Source: Deinococcus sp. YIM 77859
Lineage (GTDB): Bacteria; Deinococcota; Deinococci; Deinococcales; Deinococcaceae
NCBI RefSeq assembly: GCF_000745175.1
Contig: NZ_JQNI01000002.1
Location: forward strand, 2,270,001-2,334,000
Length of the DNA: 64,000 bases
Reading direction: 5' to 3'
Position numbers and translations under genes: made by a program. Shown here in pieces: positions 59,083 to 64,000 of this stretch. The notes beneath the pieces were generated by a model that saw only the letters and a list, made by a program, of their open reading frames with translations, was not told the DNA's origin and did not search any database. Every line of letters starts with the position of its first letter. Position 1 is the first letter of the stretch.

Positions 59083-59853
59083 TCAGGCGCCGAGCGCGGG
59101 GGTCTCTTCGGGCGGAATGACGCGGAACACGCGCGAGAGCAGCACGCCCAGCTCGTACAGGGCGTAGAGCGGCAGGGCCACCAGGAGCATGTTCATGGGG
59201 TCGGGGGTGGGCGTGATCAGGGCGGCCAGCAGCATCACCCCGACGAGCGCCACGCGCCAGGCCCGGCGCAGCATCACGTGGTTGACCAGTCCGATGCGCG
59301 TGAGAATCACGGCCAGGATGGGGAGTTCAAAGGCGAGGCCAAAGGCGATGAGAAAGGTCGTGACCGTCCCGATGTAGTTCGCCAGGCTCTGCATCTGTTC
59401 TACGGTGCCGCCCAGAAAATCGAGCAGGAAGCGAACCATCGCGGGCAGCACAAATGTGTACCCAAAGGCCGCACCAAGCACAAAGGACAGCCCTGCTCCC
59501 ACGATAAAGGGAAGCGCCCAGCGCCGTTCGTGCGGGTAGAGGCCGGGGGCGATAAAGGCCCATACCTGCCACAGGATCAGGGGGAGCGCCAGCGCCAGCC
59601 CCGCCCAGAACGACAGGTTAAGGCTGAGCAGAAACTGGTCGGTCAGGTTCACGGTGACGAGCTGAACGTTGCCGTGCTGGTACTGCTCCGAATACTGGAG
59701 GGGCCCCTTGATCAGCTCGATGAGCTGGAGGCGGTACTGAAAGGCCACGGCCATCCCGACCGCCAAGAACACCACGCTGAGGAGGAGGCGCCGGCGCAGC
59801 TCTTCGAGGTGGTCGAGGAGTGGCGCGCTCTTGAGGTCCTGTTCCTGCCGCAT
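59083..59853 (-). CDS. tatC: Sec-independent translocase subunit TatC
   Basis: 256 residues, six membrane helices. TatC signature: LLDHLEELRRRLL at the N-terminus (signal-recognition loop with the conserved Glu), WAFIAPGLYPHERRWALPF, FGLAFELPILAVIL with the buried Glu, and ALITPTPDP. Recognises twin-arginine signals such as those of the dioxygenase and ferritin-like proteins nearby. tatA lies 12 bp upstream in the same operon. Confidence 0.96.
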   Translation of the reverse strand: MRQEQDLKSAPLLDHLEELRRRLLLSVVFLAVGMAVAFQYRLQLIELIKGPLQYSEQYQHGNVQLVTVNLTDQFLLSLNLSFWAGLALALPLILWQVWAFIAPGLYPHERRWALPFIVGAGLSFVLGAAFGYTFVLPAMVRFLLDFLGGTVEQMQSLANYIGTVTTFLIAFGLAFELPILAVILTRIGLVNHVMLRRAWRVALVGVMLLAALITPTPDPMNMLLVALPLYALYELGVLLSRVFRVIPPEETPALGA

Positions 59854-59865
59854 GCCGTTGCCGCC

Positions 59866-60117
59866 TCAGGCGCGTTGGTCGCGCTCGGTCACCCCGTGCC
59901 CATCGGCCGTGCGGGTCACCTCCGTGGGCGCGCTGTCCTGCGGCTGAAGGGGCCGCGCCTGAACATCGGTCACGGGCGGGACCGGTCCGTGGACCTCGCG
60001 CTTGAATTCTTTGATGCCCTGGCCCATGCCTCGGCCGAGCTCGGGGAGTTTACGCGCCCCGAAGAGCAGGGCGATCACGACGAGAATCAGGATGATTTCA
60101 AGGGGTCCAAATGACAT
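59866..60117 (-). CDS. tatA: TatA/TatE-family translocase protein
   Basis: 83 residues: short N-terminal helix (PLEIILILVVIALLFGARKLPELGRGMGQGIKEFKR begins after MSFG), then an amphipathic helix and a long acidic/Pro-rich tail. The FGxxKLPELGRxxG motif is canonical. TatA forms the pore with TatC. A second tatA is divergent 275 bp away. Confidence 0.93.
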   Translation of the reverse strand: MSFGPLEIILILVVIALLFGARKLPELGRGMGQGIKEFKREVHGPVPPVTDVQARPLQPQDSAPTEVTRTADGHGVTERDQRA

Positions 60118-60391
60118 GGGCTGACCTCCAGCGGAGAGTGGGACGGGGCTGGTGCCCCCAACTTCTAGCGTACTCCCAGAAGATGAAGGGGCGGTGCAGG
60201 CGACGCCTGCTCATCCTGCTTCTATGCGCGTGGCCGGTCACTGGATCACCCTTCCCGGGCGGGCGATCCAAAGGGCACAGAGCCGCATATCTCCAGATGA
60301 ACGCACGCTGCCACAGGCAGGAGCCGCGTTCCTCCCAGGCGTGAACAGCCTGGGCGCCTGTTCCACCGGGGACAGCGAGAGGAGTGGACCT

Positions 60392-60577
60392 ATGCCGAAT
60401 ATCGGTGCACCCGAAGTCCTGATCATTCTGCTGGTGGCCCTGCTGGTGTTCGGGCCGCGCAAGCTCCCCGAGCTCGGCCGGGGCGTGGGGCAGGCCCTGC
60501 GGGAATTCCGCCGCTCGACCGGACAAGTCACCGAAGAGCTGCGCGCCGGACTGGAGGCTCAGCCCAACCGCGAGTAG
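60392..60577 (+). CDS. Second TatA/TatE-family protein
   Basis: 61 residues from ATG 60392 with AGAGGAG upstream. MPNIGAPEVLIILLVALLVFGPRKLPELGRG is a clear TatA membrane helix, the FGPRKLPELGR hinge and the start of an amphipathic helix; the tail is short. Divergent from the tatA-tatC operon. It may be a TatE- or TatB-like paralogue, as no separate TatB is visible. Confidence 0.9.
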   Translation: MPNIGAPEVLIILLVALLVFGPRKLPELGRGVGQALREFRRSTGQVTEELRAGLEAQPNRE

Positions 60578-60658
60578 CGGTTTCTGGGCTACTCAGTGAA
60601 GTCTGGGCTGCGGCGTCCGGTCTGACCCGGGGGAGGGTGTTAAGCTGCCCGCACGGTC

Positions 60659-61213
60659 ATGACCCCACCCGCCGAACCCACAGACGAGACGCTCCTCCAG
60701 CGGATGGCGGCAGGCGACGAGGACGCGCTGCTGGAACTGCACCGGCGGTACGTGCGGCTGCTCTACGGCCTGGGTCACCGCATGCTGCGCCAGCGGGATG
60801 ATGTGGACGTCTGCGTGCAAGACGCCTTTATGAATGCCTGGCGGCACGCCGCCCGCTTTGATCCCACACGGGCCAGCGTCAAGACCTGGCTGGTGAGCAT
60901 CGCCCACCACCGCTTCCTTCAGCAGCTCCGAGACCGGCCCGAAGTGGGCCTGGAACTGGAGGACTGGGACCAACCCACGGTCCCCACCGATCCCGCTGAT
61001 CGGGTGCTGGCCGACCGAGCCCTGCAGGCCCTGGAGGGCGAGCAGCGCCGTCTGGTGGAACTGGCCTACTACCGGGGATACTCTCACGCGGAGCTGGCGG
61101 CGCTGACCGGGTTGCCGCTCGGAACGGTGAAGTCACGCCTGCGGGCCGCCGTAGACCGCATGCGGGCGGCTTTGGGGGCCGGGACGCCGGAAGGGAAAGG
61201 AGGGGAGCGGTGA
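60659..61213 (+). CDS. ECF-type RNA polymerase sigma factor
   Basis: 184 residues. Region 2: LLYGLGHRMLRQRDDVDVCVQDAFMNAWRHAARFDPTRASVKTWLVSIAHHRFL in outline; region 4: RRLVELAYYRGYSHAELAALTGLPLGTVKSRLRAAVDRMR with the DNA-recognition helix. Resembles the SigK group. Its stop overlaps the GTG of an anti-sigma gene. Probably controls its own operon and perhaps the ferritin-like gene downstream (inference from position). Confidence 0.94.
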   Translation: MTPPAEPTDETLLQRMAAGDEDALLELHRRYVRLLYGLGHRMLRQRDDVDVCVQDAFMNAWRHAARFDPTRASVKTWLVSIAHHRFLQQLRDRPEVGLELEDWDQPTVPTDPADRVLADRALQALEGEQRRLVELAYYRGYSHAELAALTGLPLGTVKSRLRAAVDRMRAALGAGTPEGKGGER

Positions 61214-61878
61214 AGCCTGACCGTGACGACCTTTTGGCCTACGCGCTAGGCACGCTGCCCCCTGCGGAGGCCGCCCGAGTCGAGGCTGCGCTGGCGGCCG
61301 ATCCGGCCCTGCGCGCGGAGCTGCGGGCCGACCTCGACGCCCTGAGTCACCTCCTGGACGACCTCGACCCAGGAGCAGTGACGGTGCCGGCAGATGCGGG
61401 TGAGCGCCTGCTCGCGCGCGTCCGGGCAGAAGGACGACTCGCCCCGCCGCTGCGGGAGACGCCAAGGGCACGGCCCGCACCCAGACGCCCGTCCTGGCGC
61501 TTTTCGGCGGGGCTGGCGCTGGCTGCTGCGCTGGCTCTGGCGATTTTCCTGCTTTCACAGGTCGATGAGGACGCGGCCCGCCGGTATGCGCGCTTGCCCG
61601 GAGCGGTCGTGCACCCCATCGAGGTCAACGGCACTCCTCTGGGAACGGCCGTACGTCTGCCGGACGGGCGGGTGTATGTCGGCCTGACCCGTCCGCTGGA
61701 GCAGGACCGCACCTACCAGCTGTGGCAGATCGAGAACGGCTCGCCCGTCTCCAGAGGAGTGTTTCAGGAGGGCCTGCTCCTCCGCCTGCCCCCAGAGGCC
61801 ACCATTGCCGTGAGCGTTGAGCCGCGCGGCGGCAGCCCGCAGCCGACGACCCAGCCGCTCTTTATTCAGAAGCTCTGA
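61210..61878 (+). CDS. RskA-like membrane anti-sigma factor
   Basis: 222 residues from GTG 61210 (GTGA overlap with the sigma gene). N-terminal ~80 residues: helical cytoplasmic anti-sigma domain (LLAYALGTLPPAEAARVEAALAADPALRAE). One membrane helix (FSAGLALAAALALAIFLL, ~100-117). The outer C-terminal domain resembles anti-sigma-K RskA C-terminal: VEVNGTPLGTAVRLPDGRVYVGLTRPLEQDRTYQLWQIENG in outline. Holds the sigma factor at the membrane until a signal triggers release. No HxxxCxxC zinc motif is present. Confidence 0.9.
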   Translation: MKPDRDDLLAYALGTLPPAEAARVEAALAADPALRAELRADLDALSHLLDDLDPGAVTVPADAGERLLARVRAEGRLAPPLRETPRARPAPRRPSWRFSAGLALAAALALAIFLLSQVDEDAARRYARLPGAVVHPIEVNGTPLGTAVRLPDGRVYVGLTRPLEQDRTYQLWQIENGSPVSRGVFQEGLLLRLPPEATIAVSVEPRGGSPQPTTQPLFIQKL

Positions 61879-61915
61879 GGGTCCGCCGCTGCCGGCCAGC
61901 CTTTAGAGAAGCTTT

Positions 61916-62048
61916 ATGCATGGCGTCTGGGCCGATCCAGTTGGGCACCGGGCGAATACGAGCCCAGTGGAGGAACAGGAAGGCCCGAGCGGTCTCGGTG
62001 GTAGCCGGTGCGGTGGGCCGCCTGTCCCTTCAGGCGGTTTTCCTTTTT
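61916..62048 (+). ncRNA. Structured leader with terminator hairpin upstream of the ferritin-like gene (candidate attenuator)
   Basis: Between the anti-sigma stop and the ferritin-like ATG. Pairings seen: CTGGGC (61927-61932) with GCCCAG (61962-61967); CCGAG/CTCGG hairpin (61985-61998); GGCCC (61982-61986) with GGGCC (62015-62019); CACCGG (61946-61951) with CCGGTG (62005-62010) as a possible pseudoknot. Then CCGCCTG / CAGGCGG (62018-62037) followed by TTTTCCTTTTT. The outer stem shares bases with the terminator stem, the geometry of an antiterminator/terminator switch. No known riboswitch class was recognised by eye. Confidence 0.5.
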
Positions 62049-62077
62049 CCCCACTCTCTTTCTCGGAGGACACAGGC

Positions 62078-63052
62078 ATGAGTCAAGACACGCAGGGCAT
62101 GAGCACGCGCCGCCGCTTCCTGGGCATGGCGGGCATGATGGGCGCGGGCGCGGTGTTGTCCGGCTGCACGAACGTGCTCGCCACCAACCCCACCAAGCCC
62201 AACCTCGACGCCGTCATCTTTAACTTTGCACTCAACCTGGAGTACCTGGAGGCGGCCTTTTACCTAGCTGCCGTGGGCCGCCTCGACGAGCTGACCGCGG
62301 CGGGGGGGGACGCGAGCAAGGTGATCTTGCCCCAGGGCTTTACAGGAAGGGGCGGCATGACCGTGCCTGGTCTGACCGGTGACCTGCTGGCGATGGCGCA
62401 CGAGATCGCCGACGACGAACTGGCCCACGTCAAGGTGATCCGGCAGGTGCTCGGCTCCGCCGCGGTGGCCCAGCCCAGGCTCGACCTGAGCGGCTCGTTT
62501 GTCGCCGCCGGGAACGCAGCCTCGAACGGGGCGATCACCAACTTCAACCCCTACGCCAACCCGCTGTTCTTTCTGCACGGCGCCTTTGTGTTTGAAGATG
62601 TGGGCGTGAGCGCCTACAAGGGAGCCGCCCGGTTCCTGGTGGATGACCGGATGGGCGGCAACCTGGAGAACGCGGCGGGCATCCTGGCGGTTGAGGCGTA
62701 CCACTCCGGGGCTATTCGCACCGAGCTCTACCAGCGCCGCAACGAGCAGGCCGCGGCGGGTCTGACGGTCGCCCAGGTCGTGCAGGCGATCAGCAACCTG
62801 CGCGACTCGGTGGACGGGAATGATGACCGCGACCAGGGCATCACCGCCGGTGCGGGGAACCCCGACTATGTGCCTGCCCGCAGCGCCAACATCGTCCTTG
62901 CCGATCAGAACGGCATCGCCTTCAGCCGCACGCCCCGCCAGGTGGCCAATATCGTGTTCCTCGAGCCGAATGCGACGAAGGGCGGCTTCTTCCCCGACGG
63001 CCTGAGCGGCAACAGCGTCACGGGAGACTACAGCAACCTGCTGAAGCTCTAA
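62078..63052 (+). CDS. Tat-exported ferritin-like domain protein
   Basis: 324 residues from ATG 62078 (GGAGG, 8-nt spacing). Signal: STRRRFLGMAGMMGAGAVLSGC, a twin-arginine motif (TRRRFLG) ending in a lipobox-like LSGC. The body is a four-helix ferritin-like domain: LNLEYLEAAFYLAAVGRL, MAHEIADDELAHVKVIRQVLG, FEDVGVSAYKGAARFL, GILAVEAYHSGAIRTELY, with Glu/His positions (E-x-x-H pairs) that could bind a di-iron site. Likely metal or oxidant handling outside the membrane. Preceded by a structured leader; follows the sigma/anti-sigma pair. Confidence 0.9.
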   Translation: MSQDTQGMSTRRRFLGMAGMMGAGAVLSGCTNVLATNPTKPNLDAVIFNFALNLEYLEAAFYLAAVGRLDELTAAGGDASKVILPQGFTGRGGMTVPGLTGDLLAMAHEIADDELAHVKVIRQVLGSAAVAQPRLDLSGSFVAAGNAASNGAITNFNPYANPLFFLHGAFVFEDVGVSAYKGAARFLVDDRMGGNLENAAGILAVEAYHSGAIRTELYQRRNEQAAAGLTVAQVVQAISNLRDSVDGNDDRDQGITAGAGNPDYVPARSANIVLADQNGIAFSRTPRQVANIVFLEPNATKGGFFPDGLSGNSVTGDYSNLLKL

Positions 63053-63065
63053 AGACGCTGATCGG

Positions 63066-63091
63066 CCCCGCCCCCCTCCTTCGGGGCGGGG
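63066..63091. terminator. Bidirectional hairpin between convergent ferritin-like and SDR genes
   Basis: CCCCGCCCC / GGGGCGGGG nine-bp stem with an eight-nt loop, in the 51-bp gap between converging stops. No U-tract on either side, so it may work with factor help or as a roadblock. Confidence 0.65.
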
Positions 63092-63103
63092 TGAGTCGTG
63101 TCC

Positions 63104-63841
63104 TCAGATGCTCCAGCCGCCGTCGACGAGGAGTTCCTGTCCGGTGATGTACCCGGCCTCGCCCGTGGCGAGAAAGGCCACGGCCGCGCCCACCTCGCCC
63201 GGCTGGCCGAAGCGGCGGGCAGGAATGCGGTGCTGGAGGCGCTCGGCCTCGGCGGGGTCGGCGTGCAGGGCCCTGAGGCGCTCGGTGGCGGTATAGCCGG
63301 GCGCGACGGTGTTGCAGGTCACCCCCTCGGCGGCGACCTCCAGCGCGAGGGTCCGCAGGTGGTTGGTGACGGCGGCGCGCATCGCATTGCTGACGGGCAG
63401 CGTCAGCGCGGGGCGCCCCACCGTCAGGCTGGTCACCGCGATGATGCGGCCCCACCGCTGCTCGCGCATGGCCGGCAGCACCGCGTCGGCGAGGCGCACG
63501 GTGGAGAGGAACGTCAATTCGAACCCCCGTCGCCACGCCTCCTCGGTCATCTGGCTGGGCAGGCCGGGCGGCGGGCCTCCCGCGTTGCTCACCAGGATAT
63601 CGATGGGCCCGGCCTGCCGCGCTGCCTCGACCGCTGCCTGCACGCCGTCCGGAGTGCCTACATCCGCCGCGGCCCAGCGTGCGCCGAGTTGGGCCGCGGC
63701 GGTGCGCAGCGCCTCCTCCCCCCGGGCCACCAGGGTGACCTCGGCACCCAGGGCCGTGAGCGCCTGTGCCGCAGCCAGCCCGATGCCCTTGCTGCCGCCC
63801 GTCACCAGAGCACGCCGTCCGTCCAGTCTGAAAAGGGTCAT
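63104..63841 (-). CDS. Short-chain dehydrogenase/reductase-like protein with altered active site
   Basis: 245 residues. Rossmann motif VTGGSKGIGLA, NAGGPPPG (NAG), catalytic-region Ser in IIAVTSLTVG, and the C-terminal FLATGEAGYITGQELLVDGG, all as in FabG-like SDRs. The usual Tyr-x-x-x-Lys pair is replaced by Asn-Ala-Met-Arg (VSNAMRAAVTNHL), so classic SDR chemistry is not expected; this variant recurs in a subfamily of 3-oxoacyl-reductase-like proteins. TACCCT five nt before the ATG: leaderless. Confidence 0.9.
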   Translation of the reverse strand: MTLFRLDGRRALVTGGSKGIGLAAAQALTALGAEVTLVARGEEALRTAAAQLGARWAAADVGTPDGVQAAVEAARQAGPIDILVSNAGGPPPGLPSQMTEEAWRRGFELTFLSTVRLADAVLPAMREQRWGRIIAVTSLTVGRPALTLPVSNAMRAAVTNHLRTLALEVAAEGVTCNTVAPGYTATERLRALHADPAEAERLQHRIPARRFGQPGEVGAAVAFLATGEAGYITGQELLVDGGWSI

Positions 63842-63922
63842 GGGTTAGGGTAACAGGCGCTCTGGGGCGCAGGCGTGATGGAGGTGGCGGCGGCCCTGTT
63901 TCCAAACCGCTACCATGCCCCC

Positions 63923-64000
63923 ATGAACGTGCCGCGCGCCGCCGTCACCCTGATCGCGGGGCTCAGTAGCGCCCTGATCGCCTACAGCGCCTGTTATGTC
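63923..64000 (+). CDS. Start of an unidentified gene, cut by the right edge
   Basis: 26 codons (MNVPRAAVTLIAGLSSALIA, then YSACYV) from ATG 63923, with TACCAT six nt upstream as a leaderless -10. The hydrophobic segment could be a membrane helix or signal peptide. Too short to assign. Confidence 0.55.
   Translation, partial: MNVPRAAVTLIAGLSSALIAYSACYV

Overview
The window reads as a high-GC chromosome segment from a Deinococcus-like bacterium (Deinococcota). Grounds: about twenty genes have a TANNNT -10 element only 5-9 nt upstream of the start codon, the leaderless promoter style typical of Deinococcus. The gene content also fits: futalosine menaquinone synthesis (mqnC), OpcA beside glucose-6-phosphate dehydrogenase, a topoisomerase I with a Lys/Ala-rich tail, glycogen genes, and Tat-exported ferritin-like and dioxygenase proteins. 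The species cannot be fixed from the sequence alone.

Layout. 1-14 kb: a glycosidase-RfbD fusion cut by the left edge, a membrane-anchored EEP phosphatase, hflX, a queF plus precursor-transporter pair, tRNA-Ser, murJ (with a probable 5' frameshift), a YdcF protein, topA, a small cupin-like protein and mqnC. 14-23 kb: glgC, dusA, a catabolic run (aldehyde dehydrogenase, CoA transferase, glutaryl-CoA dehydrogenase) that together could take a semialdehyde through glutarate to crotonyl-CoA, an M42 peptidase divergent from apaG, and an AT-rich, cysteine-rich orphan gene. 23-31 kb: an orphan histidine kinase, a TrmJ-like methyltransferase, a hydrolase, glgA, four tRNAs in two pairs, and an amino-acid ABC permease plus binding lipoprotein divergent from a TrmB-type regulator.

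31-42.3 kb is the accessory region. A PAS/GAF/HD-GYP sensor overlaps an RsbQ-like hydrolase. Next come an intact-looking IS5-family element with a slippery frameshift site, fragments of two other transposases, a truncated ORF, a 1718-residue SF1 helicase with a C-terminal nuclease domain (a likely defence gene), and a 278-bp internally deleted IS with 26-bp terminal repeats.

42.3-64 kb is mostly conserved housekeeping. It holds Nif3, tmk, a secreted glutaminyl cyclotransferase, queG, an oxidative pentose-phosphate operon (gnd-zwf-opcA-pgl), a PIG-L deacetylase, rnhA, an MFS exporter, a Tat-exported intradiol dioxygenase, glmU, lgt, tatC with two divergent tatA genes, an ECF sigma/anti-sigma pair, a structured leader ending in a terminator hairpin ahead of a Tat-exported ferritin-like protein, an atypical SDR, and the first 26 codons of an unidentified gene.

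The most interesting items are the RsbQ/HD-GYP module, the helicase-nuclease among IS fragments, the candidate attenuator RNA upstream of the ferritin-like gene, the cysteine-rich orphan, and the terminator that runs straight into a start codon after hflX.
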